Positions 11,790 through 25,944 are shown, numbered from the stretch's first letter. The stretch: 64,000 bases of DNA from Siphlonurus alternatus (GCA_949825025.1 OX463785.1:14199971-14263970); one strand, 5' to 3'. Notes: generated from the sequence alone by a model not told the origin. Program-made: numbers and translations.

Positions 11790-14700
11790 ATCGAATGTTT
11801 AAAGTTTTTAAAATAAATGAAAAATTGCATGCCAAAACTGTGTCAATATTTTGATATTGTGTTATAATAGTACACCATGTTATTCTGGGCGTCTCACAAC
11901 AATATAAAAACGGTGCAAAGTTAAGACAACAGAAGTCTAGACATTGTTATTATGCGAACTTGCAGAAAATATGATATTTCAACAACTCAAACAAAATAAA
12001 AACATGAAATTGAATCATATGTACCAGAATGCATCAACGTTTATTAAATTAACCTTTTTCAACTGTGGCTTATTTCAAACTTTTATACGAGAACTTGAAA
12101 TTATTGTTGTCATTAGCATCATACATCATGCATATAAAATATTAATATAACATTATGATCTAATGTTGTAACAATAAATTGACATTATCAATGTTGTATT
12201 AGCCAATTATTATAATATAGAAATTAAACTCAAATTTTAGTAAACTTACATGTACATTTTTTTTTTTAGTCGAGAATACAAAAAAATCAAGTTCTTCATT
12301 CTATTCATATTTTTTTTGGTGAACCAAAGTCTACAATATGTTAAGAAATTCAGGCCAAGTTCAAGGGTGCATGGTGATATTTCACAAACTAGACAAATAT
12401 AAATTTGTTTTTCTAAATTTAAAAACAATATATGCATAACTGTAAAATATGTTGTTTTTTATAGAAAGAAAACAAATTCTGATAGAAATATGTTGAAATA
12501 TTGTCTAAAGTGCAAGAAAATATTTATGTTTTGTCTTAAATTGAAAATAAATCAACAAGTAAAAATAAATTAGAGAAAATACAAAAAAAAAACTGTGGAA
12601 ACTATAAAGATGGTCATTATAAAAATGTCATTCAAATCTTGAAACAAATTAATAATGCTACTGCCTATATTGTCCTGACGCTGCAACTCTAATACTAAAA
12701 TACTAATTAAGGTCGTAATTATAATTATCAATGTACATGCATGTAAACTGACATTGCTGCTCAGCCATTTACTTCGATCTGCATAGCAGAGGAAGGGCGT
12801 TTGTAGAAAAAAGTTCGGCCGCCATTATGCTTTTTTTTTTTAGCCCGAGTATTAGGCAACAGTGGCAACACACATGACTAAATAAGACAATACACATGCA
12901 GAAAATGTAGACAAATTACTGCACAGAAATTAGCCTACATATCAATCTGCGGGGTAATTATATTTTAGTTCAGTATTCCTCAACTTTGATCGGTGCAAAG
13001 TTTCAGCCATCAATTCAGAAAAAATAAGGTTAAAAAATTTCAAATTTTTATTGTGTGTGACGTCACACGCTATAAACACGACTCGTACTATACTTCTGTT
13101 TATTGAAAACATCTCTGGCGGTTATCAGTCTCGACAATTATAAGATACCAGTGGGTTGATTGAATAACAATTCTCTGCAAATACTGCTATGCCACGTGCA
13201 AATATTAACCACAAGGTAAAAACAATGGAATTATAATAACACGTGTACACTCCATTCAAGCAAAAATATCCGACCATGTTAAAGTAAAGCCGGACATTTT
13301 TATTTGAGTAAAGTGTCCACCTGAATTTTCATTAAAAATAAATGTAAATGTTTTTTTGCAAGATAAAAAATGGGTAGCAGAGAATTTCGCAAATTAATTT
13401 TGAGCCTGGTAAATATGTCCCTAATAATTGTCATAGTTCTAGGAAAAGGAGTGGGGCATCTTGAGTCCCATATAACCCATGGCATAAAAAATATCCCTCA
13501 CTCCCTCCGATATATATTATTATAATCTTGTTTTTTGAGAACAACAAATAAATCCCTTTTCAAAAGTCATCGATTTTTATAACCGCATACTGTAAAAATA
13601 GAACCACATAACAAACAATATGGTCAATTTTTTTTTATAACTTTATAGACTGCAAAATTCTACCATATAAAGAAGTGTCATGATTATACTTGTTTTTCAA
13701 GTTAACCTCTCTATAACAAACTAGGCATGGCTAGACCTACCGAGGCGAAACTTTAAAGCAATAAAGCTCATATTCGTATTCTAAAAACATTAAATTCATC
13801 GTTACTGTATATATAGAAGTTTCTTACGATAATAAAGCTCAATTTACGATGCTAAGATATAGAAGCTTGAGCTTTACGACTTGAGGAGAGGGAGCGGCGG
13901 GTTGGAGGTCAAGGTGAACAGAGCACGCGGAGGTGTGACCCCCCCCTCCCACGCTAGAGTGGCCGCCGAGGCCTCGCAAGTCCAAATAATATTATCTACA
14001 CGAGGACGCTTGGGAAAAAAAGAAAATATATTTGGAGAGAAAAATAATGTGAAAAGAATAAAATTAATACAAGATATCTTGCAAAATCGAAGAAGAATTT
14101 TATTAAATGATGAAAAAGTTAAATTTGTAATAAAAAAAATCTTAACAAAATATTTTTTCCGTGTAACTAAAAGCTCAGAAAAACCTATATTACTATGAAA
14201 TAATTAAAATACAGTAATTCTAAAATATAAGATCCCTCAATGTTTCAAAATAGTCATTTGATTCGGAGAAGGGAAAGACACCAAAAATAAACCTAGAGAA
14301 TAAAATAGACAATAGGCCAAAAATATAAAAAAAAAAACAGAGACCGCTCGTGCCCATGGATGCTAAAATTAGTAATTTTAAAGAAAAACTACATTTTTAA
14401 CAATCACGCAACTTCACTAGTCTTTGTACTTAATTAAAATGCATATCATGTACATGTTGAGTATACACAATTGTATATAACAATTTTACTTTAAACTTTT
14501 ACCGACATTATTTCTAATGATAATTACTTGCACTAATGTATTCTGTACATTAAAATATTCAATTCCACTGGCAAGCTTGTTTGAACCGGTAATTAGTAAA
14601 ACATGCTTATTAAATTTCGTTACGCCTTGTTATCTGACTTATGATTAACTGTAAAAAGTGAATGGCATTAATAATAATATATAAATATACTGGATGAGGT

Positions 14701-16087
14701 CATCATGCCTGTGGCATTTTGTAGGTCTAAAAAAAAAAAAATCACAGCTAGGATTTGGAAGTTGACATTAATATTTTAAGACACCCAAGTTATATATGAT
14801 AATCAATTAACAGATGATCAAGAGTTTTAAGTATCAAATTTTTAGGTTTTGAATTTGTTTTGAAAATCCAGCTGTTAAAAATGTTAAGGAATATTCAAAG
14901 ATTACTGTATTTTGAAATAGTTTCAATTCTAAATTTCTGAACAATAACAATTTTGTAACCAATTGCAATTTAATTATTTGAGATTCATAATTCATACAGT
15001 TATATAAGAGAAAAAGGGGGAGCAAATAAAAATAGAGGTATTAGAGAGATCCCTGTACTGTACTGGGAAGTGCAGGTCTAGAAATTGGTATTCTACTAGA
15101 CGGGCCGTGGTGTCTACAAAAGTTTTGGTCCCAAACAATAACTTTTTAACAATATACAATAACACAATTTAAAAACAACAGCAAATCTATTGTCACAGAA
15201 ACAAGACTTTTTTACAGCTAAAAAATGTAGACAATGTTAAAAAAAAAAATGCTAAAAAAAAAGTGGGGGAAAACAGTGAGAAGTATGTTGCTCTAAATCT
15301 GTGGAATAGTAAACAAATAATATAACAATTCCAGTGTTTGTTGTGCTATTCAATAATAATATTATAGAGGTTTCATTGTAAATCTTGAGTAAATATTACT
15401 ATACAAAAAAAAAAAAAGAGACGCTTTTAGGTTAGGGTGAAAGTTATTTGTCGAGTTTTATTCAAAACAACTTCAAGCTGGCACCAGTCTGTTAAAAACA
15501 GCATCGTCTAGACATAGGTAGTAAAATGGGAAAACCCTTAGTGGAGCAAAAAAACGAGTAATAATTATTACGTATTGTCATTCGACCCAAAATGCGAATC
15601 TGATGATTCTGCACTGTATATTCGGTACAGGATATTTTTTAATATTATGGTAAAATGGTATTATGCTTTTTTAAAAATCTCAACAAAAACTTACGTATTA
15701 TACATACTACGGCCAAAGAGGGATTGAATAGCCTCAGCCCTTGTGGCTGAATGTACAATTAATAAATAAATATGATGGTAAAATGTCAAAAATTCATCTT
15801 ATGTAGGACTAAAAGTTTAGCAAGCTGTTTTAGACATGCACTGACGATGAGAGATCGATTGCTATGCATGCATACCTTGAATTTTTCAAAGAAAAATGTA
15901 TGTTACAAGCTACAAAACGTACAGTATGCATATGTATCAGTATTTTACCGGTAAACTAGATCAGAATTTGTATGAACTGTGAGAAATCTACAGCCATCAA
16001 TCAGTTCAGAAACAGGTAAGTTAAAAATACCGGTAGTAAAAAAACGATCTGAAAAAATTAGAAAAAATATTTAAAAAAATATCTTAC

Positions 16088-16703
16088 CTGGCCCACAAAG
16101 TCTACTCCAATGGTATGGATTACAACAAATATATACATTTTCATTATCTTCTTCATCTTCATCATCATCATTATCTGTATCACTATTACTACTACTATTA
16201 TAATCACATGAACATTGAGGTAATTTTTTTAGTTCATTAAAATTTTTAAGTTCTGGCCACCTGTAAGTTTGGCAACACAGCACGTGAGGTGGCGGCGAGG
16301 ACGTCTCAACAAGCGGAGAAGTTGGCGTCTGTCTGGCGCCACTTCTAGTAGCAGAAAAGTTTGGGGGTGGAGGAGAAGAAGCAACGCAACAAGAGAAACA
16401 ATTATTCTCACTACTACCTCCTTCACTATTACTTGTATCAATGTTACTATTTCTAAATGATGATGATCTTGTTGTTGTACTTTGTCTATTATTTTTTGAT
16501 GTTTTTCGTATTGGTATACATGTTCTACTATCATGTCCATGATTTTCAATAATTTCAACCAATAATTCAAGTTGTGAATCTCGTAAATTAGATATAATAT
16601 GAGTTCGTAATAATTCCTCATTTTCACTGAGGGTTTCATTTATTTTTCTAGCACGAAGCAAACGTCGAATCAAAGATGTACGCTTACTACGAAACATGAA
16701 CAT
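16088..16703 (-). CDS. Inhibitory SMAD exon 1 (MH1 domain)
   Basis: This exon encodes the N-terminal half of an inhibitory SMAD, a feedback antagonist of BMP/TGF-beta receptors and R-Smads. Visible features are MFRSKRTSLIRRLLRAR at the start, LRDSQLELLVEIIENHG, LCCQTYRWPELKNFNELKKL and CCNPYHWSRLCGP before the donor GTAAGA. The Cys/His positions in LCC, QCSC, CCNPYH correspond to the MH1 zinc site. ATG codons at 16703 (MFMFRSKR) and 16697 (MFRSKR) are both possible. Family members begin MFR(S/T)KR, so the second may be the real start. The frame is open upstream to 16739 without an ATG. Odd points are a Ser/Thr/Asn-rich and Pro-rich linker and an acidic run (16138-16205) coded by GAT/GAA-type triplets between zinc ligands. 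Smad6 versus Smad7 cannot be decided without the MH2 part. Dad is the insect counterpart. Confidence 0.92.
16138..16205 (-). repeat. Trinucleotide-like run coding Ser and Asp/Glu inside the MH1 domain
   Basis: On the plus strand the stretch is a mix of ttc/atc/act triplets. In the I-Smad frame it encodes NSSSNSDTDNDDDEDEEDNE. It separates QCSC from VYICCNPYH, two parts of the zinc site, where vertebrate Smad7 has only about ten residues. This looks like triplet slippage that produced a disordered acidic loop. Confidence 0.75.
16326..16340 (-). promoter_or_regulatory. BMP activating-element match inside I-Smad exon 1
   Basis: On the minus strand the bases read GGCGCCA-GACA-GACG, a full fit to GGCGCCA-N4-GNCV. 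In frame they encode GARQT within the linker, so coding constraint could explain them. A second GGCGCC at 16732-16737 lies just upstream of the start codons. Confidence 0.3.
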
Positions 16704-16740
16704 GAACAATTTACGTAAAACACAATCATCTGGCGCCACA

Positions 16741-19340
16741 ATTTATCAATCAATCAAAATTTTTTTTGTAATTAAAAAAATAATTTATTATTTCTTACGT
16801 TTCTTCTTATTTTTTAATAACCAACTAAATGTTTCACTTTATGTATATATTATACTCTTTTTTTTTTAATAATAAAATAATATCACTTGTATTATTTTAA
16901 TATTTTAAAAATTAAAAAAAGAATAAGAAAAATACATCTTAAATCACATGTTGTTTTTTTGAAAACTAAGTCATGTTTTTTTTAAGATTTCCTTATATTG
17001 ATTATTATAATGAAAAGCTTGATTGACACTTCACTTTATATATCATTGTTTGTTGAAGATCACTGGGTATAATTCACAGTATTTGCCTCCACAAAAGTCC
17101 GAGGCATTGCACCGCTAAATGCACTTTGCATTGCGCAGCTTCGTGAAAATACATCCTCTCGCAATGATCACGATTCTCAAACTACTTAGTAACTCGAAAG
17201 ACTACCAAGCAAAAAGCTCAGTAGCTCGCGTAAAAACATGAAATTCTTGAATTTCTCCCCCTCCTGTTCCTTTGCGCAGATGCAATGGACTCGTCCAATA
17301 ACAGTTAAGAATACAGCTTGCGACATCTATCGACTAAAAAAATTACTATTTTATGGTAGTGACATCTATAATGTACAATAATAACTTAATTTAAGAGGTT
17401 GTTTTTTAAAAGGAATTTTTAGAAGGACTTACAAATTTTGACAATAACAATATTTTATTATTTGTTTGGCCTAAAGTGGATACAGAAAAGCCAACCTATA
17501 ATAAAAAATAATATTTTTATGATTTCAATATTTCTTTGGTAATCATGAAAACCATTTTAGAAGGACTAGCTCTAACGAAAAACAATTTTACATAATTATG
17601 CCCCTAATATATAACTAAATTTTTGTTTTTTGTATCGTTCATTCAAAGAATCCTTCAATATAACGAATATATACAATAAAATATTCATAATGCAATGCCC
17701 ATTTACAATTTATAAATATCTAAAATATCCCTTTTAAATTATTTACCATATATGTAAAATTAAAATCTATATGCAGATATTATAGTATAATGTGACATAT
17801 AAATATATATGCATTAATATTGTAAATAATATAAACAGTATAAATTATTACAATATATTACTAATCGATTTATAGATCGAATATCAATAATTATTTATAA
17901 TCAATTAACATACAATATTCACAATAATCTTATAAAATGGGAATACTCTAGAAATTATAATATAAAATCAATGTAAGAATATTTAAATCATAGAAAAGAT
18001 GACGTAATTAAAATATTAATGATTTATTTTTTTTTCTTTAAGTAAACATACATAGTTAATTATATATGTTAGTACAGAGAACATGCCGCTATATATTCGA
18101 TTTGTGTATAAGAAATAAGATTTACTCATTACTATGTCATAGGTCATTTATAAAAGATGAAAGAAACCGACTTGACCGCAGCGGCATCATCGCTTGAATT
18201 ATTTTACTCTCTGTAATGATCTTTGATGTGTATGAGCTCAATTTCAATATATTGAAATTTCTAAATTTTGTAATGAAATCTATATAGTTGATGCATGCAG
18301 CAGAATATAATGATATCATGTTTTTAATTAAATATGTGATGTTTTATTTATTGATTTCTTTTATAAGATGTAGAATTATTCTTATACTGCAAAGTATCAT
18401 TTGCCTGATGTGTGATATATGCTTTTGCATATATATCACAATTATGTGTTTGTTGTTTTATTAATTGTTTAACTTTTTATTTTATTATTTTGAGGAAGTA
18501 GTTACAATATTATTGTCTGATTTATATTATTTTCTTTGGGTGATACGCATTTTGTGTATGGACTTTCGTCTTTTGCCTTCACCAATTGGGTTTTGTGTAT
18601 GTTTATTTATTAATATTTTTCCCTCCAAACTATGTATTTTTATAACCCAATAAACAATTTTTATTATTATTATAATATAATAGATAATAGACTATTTTAA
18701 TTCACTATATTTTGTATCGCTCTTGGAAAATTTTACATATTCATGTAGCTTTTAATCTTTGAATAACTATTTAAGCTAACTAAATGAGATGCTTTCAAAA
18801 TTATTTTGGATTAATATGTGGAAATAAATATAAAAATTTAATTGTGTTTATTTTTAATTATTTAAATGTGCAATGTATACCTTAATTGTACGGTAATATA
18901 ATAAAGTATATTATATTTATTTTCTCTTTTTATTACACCTGAGTATTGTTTTACACATAATAATAATATATTATATATATACATGATATTATAATAAATA
19001 AGGAAATAAATAAAATTCTTAATTTCTATAAATTTATTCCTAAAAACTAATGATATTGTACAATATACGTATATCACAGTATTTTCATACACAAATAATA
19101 TTTCAATAAATATTTATCCTGCTCCGTATACACCTGCATTGCACTTTTATATATCCAATATTCCTATATTATATATATAACATGAAACAAAAAGGATAAG
19201 AAAAGAGCTCCAAATTATATTTTATACCTGGATGAACACATTTTTTTTTTAATATATAAAAAAAAACTATTTCTCGTTGTTGCGAGACATCGGTCTATGA
19301 TAGTAATTATTCTAATGATGGTGCAACAACGAGTGTGGCG
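16741..19340. other. I-Smad upstream region, AT-rich, no gene seen
   Basis: The I-Smad promoter should lie here, but I cannot place a TATA box or start site with confidence. A less AT-rich stretch at 17,080-17,340 (gcattgcaccgctaaatgca and following) is the best promoter candidate. A small hairpin, tgtgatatatgc/gcatatatatcaca, is at 18410-18440. Short open frames have no domain. Confidence 0.4.
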
Positions 19341-19362
19341 GCGAAATGTGGCCGCTCGACTT

Positions 19363-19377
19363 CAGACGGCGCCAGAC
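19363..19377. promoter_or_regulatory. CAGAC-GGCGCC-AGAC composite SMAD-type site
   Basis: CAGACGGCGCCAGAC places a GC-type SMAD motif (GGCGCC, 19368-19373) between two AGAC SMAD boxes, with another CAGACTGGGCGG about 30 bp to the right. It lies about 2.7 kb upstream of the I-Smad start codon in a small GC island (19330-19415). Binding is inferred from motif knowledge. Confidence 0.4.
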
Positions 19378-19613
19378 GCCTCCATGGAAAATTATTACAT
19401 CTGTCAGACTGGGCGGCAAATGACACATTCTTGTGTAAGACAAAAACCTCTTGTCTTATTATTATTATAGAGTAATAACATGTATGTTTCTTTCTCTCTT
19501 TTTTAGAAGATGATATTGGAATTTCAAGGTCTAGCTTATAACATTGGAAAAATTGAAGTGTATTTTAATAATTTAAAAAAGAAAATTATGTATTAGCGAG
19601 AAAAAAAAATTCA

Positions 19614-19661
19614 GGGGGGGGGAGAGAATTTGGGGGGGGGAGAAGGGGGGGGGCTCAGGGG
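19614..19661 (+). other. G-quadruplex-forming motif
   Basis: Three runs of nine G (19614-19622, 19632-19640, 19645-19653) are followed by a run of four (19658-19661), with loops of 9, 4 and 4 bases. This satisfies the usual four-tract quadruplex pattern on the plus strand, about 2.9 kb upstream of the I-Smad coding start. Confidence 0.6.
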
Positions 19662-22600
19662 AAAGTGTACAAGGCTTATACAGCTCATGCATGGCACGTA
19701 TATGAAAAAATTATATATTTAGCCCTTGAAATGATCATTAAGTATTTCAGTTTTAGATTTATGATATCATGCACATAATTTTTTAAATAATAAAATCTTA
19801 ACCTGACACATAAATACAATCTATTAAAAATTATAGAGCCTGAAAACTGAAATTTAAACAAATCCACCCGCAACAAAATCATGCAGCAGTATCGATTGGG
19901 GCCAGATTGGGGCCAGTATAGCCCTAGGCTGAGTCCACTCTAGATCTATAAGCTCTCAATTGGGCCTAGACCAGACCAGGTCTGAGTCAGACTGAGTCCA
20001 GCCTGGATTTTCGTAGGGGCATTGACATTATAAATATCGGTATAATTTCGACCTACAATATACATATTAATAATGTTTTTGCAATTTTATTGAAGTTTAT
20101 TTTCCTACAAATTAATTGCGTATATGTTATTAAAATATTTTTGTTAAAAAAAATATAATTATATTTTACAATTTCCATGCATATATAATATATGCTATTA
20201 TATACTAAAATAAAGGAAATAATAAATGAATTTATATTTTTATAATTACAATATTATAAATTGTATTATATTACAATATCATATTATATTGATATCTCAT
20301 GTCTAAACATGAAATCAATTGCTAAAATATTGATATAATAAAATTGAAGCTTAATTTGAAAATTTAATTTGCCTCGAGATCTAACACAACAGAGAAAGAA
20401 AAGTTTAGAAATTTATCTCAATTACTGCAATTTCAATCAGAGTATTATTTTATTACTTTTAAAAATAAGTACAAGATAAAAAATTATTAAGGTACGGATT
20501 TTTATTACAAGCAAATGTCGGCAAGTTTGAACAATCCCCAACTATGTACTGTTATTGCAGGGCGAGGTCCTAATTAGAGCAATGACTTTTTGCAATTACC
20601 TCCCCCACCTTGTTTCGCAATTGTACATGTATTTCAATTATAATAATCTCTGTTAAAATAAAATTACAATTGTAATCGTTAAAATAAAGAAGAAACATTT
20701 GCGTGAAATCAATTTAAAATGTTTTTTTAAGATTTTATCATAATTATTTAACGATCAAAAGCTTTAAATATGAATCAGAATAATGTCTTGAAATATATAA
20801 TAATAAAATTTATATTTTATAATATATATGTTACGGAAGAAATTGTAATTCCTGCAATATAATTTTAAATTTATTATTTATTTTACGCCTATATAGTATG
20901 AAAGAAAAAAAAGCAAGTCATCTTGAGCTCAAGCTCATATTTTAATTAATTTAATATATATTTATTTCATAAGTTTAATTTACATATAATATAATAGGAA
21001 TCAACTAATAAAATGGATCAAATCAACTAATTACGCGATGATGACTGCATCAACTGAATCGATTAATGACATGACATATCAATCCTTATTAGACCATCGT
21101 TCCCATCTTTTCAGCTGTAGTGCACCTTTATTAAATATATATATATATATACAATTTTTTTTGAAAAGATTAAAAAAAAAATAGGATCGAGTTTCATAGA
21201 CACTGGCGCTTTAGCCAAAATAGTCAAATTATGCATCTAAAAAAAACACTAAAAAATTAATAACTTTATTATTTTTTATTTGATCAGATTAATAGCAATT
21301 TTCATATTTAGGTATAAAAATATTTTACGTTAACCGCGCGTCGGTAAATAATTAACAATGGCGTTGATATCAATCCAGAAACCACACGAGTGTCTTTACG
21401 AGCGATCTCCCACCCTTCGCTGTACTGTGAGGAGGTAAGCAGTTAGCTTGAGGCGAAGGAGCCACATTGTTGGATTGTTAACCAACAATTTTGCATATTT
21501 TTTATAGCATGTGGTCATCTCACCTGCCCGCTTGGCAACGGCGCAAATATATACCGACTTGCCTTCTCTCTCACTTCTTTCCTTCTTCATGTATTATATA
21601 AATACTAACCACATATTAAATATTAATTTTATTTTATCTTTTTCATTCATTAATCTTTTATTATTTAATGTCAATATGTATAATTTATTTAAATTTATGT
21701 TTATATATTTTATTTTTTCACAAGAATATACTATATAGTGTTCACACAATGAATTTTTTAAAACTATTATAAAAACCATAAAAATTTATTTTATGATAGT
21801 TTAATTAATAAATAATTACTTTATCATTTATCATATTTTAATTAATATCACGTATGCGCGCGTGTAATTGAAATATTATTTATTATAAAATTATCATATA
21901 TACATGCATTGCAGCTATATAACAAAATTAAAGTTAAAAATTATGGTTTATTTAATAATATAAGCGTGATTAATTATTTACAATTAATTAACAACTTGTT
22001 AATTGTATAATTAAAATACTTTAATAATTAATCATTATTATTTGTGATATTTTTTTTTTCACAATTTTGAACTTATCTAATTATTACTAATTATAATTAT
22101 ATAAAATTTATTAAAGAAACGCGTTACATTTTTGGAACTGCTGACCATATTTTTAATTAATTTTAATTCCTTAGAACATATTATAATATGGCTACCTCAT
22201 GTGGACGTGATCGTAAATAAGTTTTATTTGGAGTTAATAAAACGCGGAAAATGTACGTGTGTAAAAAACACGCTCAAAGAGGAGCCGTTTTCTAAAAATA
22301 TCCTTGCGTGTCATCGTGGTAGTTCGATGTCGCTAAGACGCCAAGAAGGTCGATTATCAAACAATTGACAACAAATCCGCGACCTTTTTGACTGACCTGA
22401 TGTTTATATGTGTCAAAATCAATCATGTTATAGTTTTTGTTTATCTACTATATTACTTTATTGCAAAACTTTTTTTTTGTCAAAGTCAATATATAAAATA
22501 ATAATTAAATTATGAATTGCGATATCACATCATCTTATTTAATTGCAAGTCTCTTTCCACTTTACATGAATTTGTATATATGTAAATAAATAGGGATACG

Positions 22601-22845
22601 TTCAATTTCCAAAGTCAATTTTTTAATTATATAAAAAATATGTGGGGTTTTATCTCGGTTTCTTGATGCATTTTTGTCTTTATATTTGTAAGAGTTTTGA
22701 TTGTGATTAAAAAAACTACTCTAAATGTAAAAATTATTGTTTAGTAATTTAATTGTAAAAAGCGCAGAGCACATTTTCTTGCGCTAGATAAAAAGTAATA
22801 TACGTAATAGCTAAAGTAACATTTTCCCAAGATTAAATTTTCCTT
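19662..22845. other. AT-rich intergenic DNA, nothing firm
   Basis: No coding exon, RNA gene or complete transposon is recognised. There is a short AT dinucleotide run near 21138-21152 and a weakly Cys-containing open frame near 22,130-22,370 that matches no family I know. Confidence 0.5.
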
Positions 22846-23230
22846 GGTCGAGCGTGGCGCAGTGCATTTTACCGGTTCTCGTTAGATCACTGAAGTTAAG
22901 CAACGTTAATTGAGTGTGGTTAGTACTTGGATGGGTTTCCGTTTCAAGTAAAAATTACGCTGCTCCCTCCCTGGGGTAAATTCATTTCGCTTTCCACCCA
23001 AAATGCAGTGATGCAATTGTGTATGGTTCTCCAGACTTTGGATATCACTTTGGTCCATTGATAAAAAATAGAGGTGTCCGTCCTAACTCCTAACTGAGAT
23101 TTTTCCACCTCAGCGAATGCTGGGATGCGTAATAGGTCGTGACTATCCTTTTCCTACCTTACCCCGCCGCGAGCTGTAAGCTCTTATGAGTGTATCCCTG
23201 TAAAAATAATAAAAAAAGTAAAACATAAAA
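22846..23230 (+). mobile_element. SINE with 5S rRNA-derived head
   Basis: 22846 to about 22970 resembles 5S rRNA: accggttctcgttagatcac, then tgaagttaagcaacg (box A region) and ggttagtacttggatggg (box C, 22918-22935), ending in a gctgctccctccctggg stretch. The 5S gene is degraded (for example gggtttccgtttcaag where functional 5S reads gggtgaccgc). It is followed by about 240 bp of unrelated body including cagcgaatgctgggatg and an A-rich tail at 23200-23230. This layout fits the SINE3-type 5S-derived SINEs, which are transcribed by RNA polymerase III from the internal 5S promoter. It is not a functional 5S gene. Confidence 0.75.
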
Positions 23231-23235
23231 CTGGG

Positions 23236-23253
23236 GCACGAGGAAACTCGTGC
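23236..23253. other. Perfect 7-bp hairpin with GAAA loop
   Basis: gcacgag-gaaa-ctcgtgc lies just after the SINE tail, at the left edge of a GC-rich patch extending to about 23,315. The role is unknown. It could be part of the preceding retroposon or of its target. Confidence 0.4.
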
Positions 23254-23646
23254 GGCGGGTTGCGTCGTTGAGGCGCGGCCCAAGGCGGGGGGCGTGTCCG
23301 GCTCGCCAGGAATTTAGACCCTCCAATTAACCCTCGCTAGATCTGACTGAAATACCTCGGCTGCGTGTGAGAGTAAATAGACGATAAATTTTATCTGATG
23401 TAACACGAAACGACTCTATGACTGTCAGTGAGATCATTATTAAATTTAAAGTTGATTGAATATAAAGATTTATTGTTAAGGATAAGTTGCATGGTTAGGT
23501 ACTATATAAGGTCATATTTAAAATTTAAACAAAATTATTACAGATTTTTAACAAATTTGATGGAGCAGGCTGCATAATTAAAATTTAAATTAAAGTTCGT
23601 TTTAATTATTAAAAAAAAAATTACTTTTTTTTTTCAAGACCTCGGA

Positions 23647-23648
<2 letters not shown>

Positions 23649-23721
<73 letters not shown>

Positions 23722-23722
23722 C
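23649..23722. repeat. (TC)n microsatellite
   Basis: About 64 bp of almost pure TC repeat followed by a ttctctctcc end. It lies in intergenic AT-rich DNA. Confidence 0.95.
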
Positions 23723-24490
23723 TAATTAATATAATGATTAATCTTATTCATGTTCTAGGTTTTTACAGGGAGCTTATAGCTTATCTACATCATTTAATGC
23801 AAGTTTTGTGGGTTTTATTTCTGTTGTTTTATGATTTTTTTTAAATGCGTGTTGTACTGTACTGTCGACTTTATTATATTTAGCGCCTTGGTTCTGTAAC
23901 TCTTGATGCTAAATAAATAATTTGGTTCTCTCTAAATATTTTATAAAAAGGATGACATTTTGAAGCAAGATGCATTTTTTTTAGTAACGTGCATATAATT
24001 TTTGCCTTTCAAAAAAACATATATGCCTTTAATTTATAATCACATGATTGGAGATTACATGGTATATAATTAGGGTTTTGACTCGAATTAAGCGAATATT
24101 TTTGTCATTTGAATTTTTTGATATTTTTCAACAAATATTTCAAAAAATATAATTATTTTTTATCATTAATATTTACATTACAAAACTTCTACTTTAAAAA
24201 TTCATATTACGTTTTAAAAAACATAATATATATTATTAATTTTACTCATGATATAAATAGAATAAAGCATACTTAACGTCATATGCATATTATGCATATA
24301 TATATATATTATATATTTTATGACAAATTACATACAATTAATTGAAAGAGATATATATATATGGAGCATTGTGCAATTTCTGCGGCATCATCTACAGAGT
24401 CACACGACAATAAACTACCACGATGACTATCTTACAGCGTGGGACATCAGATAGTCGTCGTGTTAACGTGCCGATATATTCTCTACACTG

Positions 24491-24505
24491 GACAGACGAG
24501 GCGCC
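24491..24505. promoter_or_regulatory. CAGAC next to GGCGCC in a GC patch
   Basis: gaCAGACgaGGCGCC puts a SMAD box two bases from a GGCGCC site (24500-24505), within a GC-rich patch of about 100 bp that includes cgagcgcgcgg. It belongs to the same motif class as the other islands but does not fully match the activating-element consensus. Confidence 0.3.
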
Positions 24506-24618
24506 AGAATCGAGCGCGCGGAATTGTCCTCGGCGTCGCAGCAGCAGCAACGTATATTATAACATGCAGACGCATGCAGTGTTTACATTGTTATGTCGTA
24601 ACCACATCATGCAGTTGT

Positions 24619-25830
<1,212 letters not shown>

Positions 25831-25865
25831 TGGCCTCCTAGGCTGGCAGTCGGCCCACGAGAGAC

Positions 25866-25940
25866 GCCAGCAGCGCCACCGGGGGCGCCAACTGAAGAGG
25901 GCGCCACCCCTCCTAGCACGCCTGGCGCCGCCGACCGCGC
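25866..25940. promoter_or_regulatory. GC-rich island with three GGCGCC sites
   Basis: GGCGCC at 25884-25889, 25900-25905 and 25924-25929, plus near-matches cgccagcagcgccacc, lie within 75 bp. Two are GGCGCCA, but the bases after the 4-nt spacer do not fit GNCV. The cluster suggests a SMAD- or Brinker-type (TGGCGCY) element. An open frame across it is Arg/Pro/Ala-rich without a domain. Confidence 0.4.
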
Positions 25941-25944
25941 CAAA

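Larger units (their letters stand above)
5808..16087 (-). other. I-Smad intron 1 (10.3 kb)
   Basis: The intron is bounded by a GTAAGA donor after exon 1 and a TTACAG acceptor before exon 2, both phase 1. It contains the LINE at about 7.93-11.65 kb, a small foldback at 11701-11789 and a repeat-derived patch at 6165-6286. The stretches 6712-7930 and 11.8-16.07 kb are AT-rich and show no gene I can recognise. A GC-richer patch at 13,880-13,990 and a retroposon-like end at about 15,700-15,775 (aattaataaataaata tail) are noted without a firm call. Confidence 0.8.

Noticed and set aside
16704..16739. Extension of I-Smad exon 1 to a start at 16739
   Set aside because: That codon is GTG, not ATG. 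Family members begin MFR(S/T)KR, which is available at 16697 (or MFMFR at 16703).
22846..22970. Functional 5S rRNA gene
   Set aside because: Several conserved positions are changed, and it continues into a SINE body without a T-run terminator after the 5S part.
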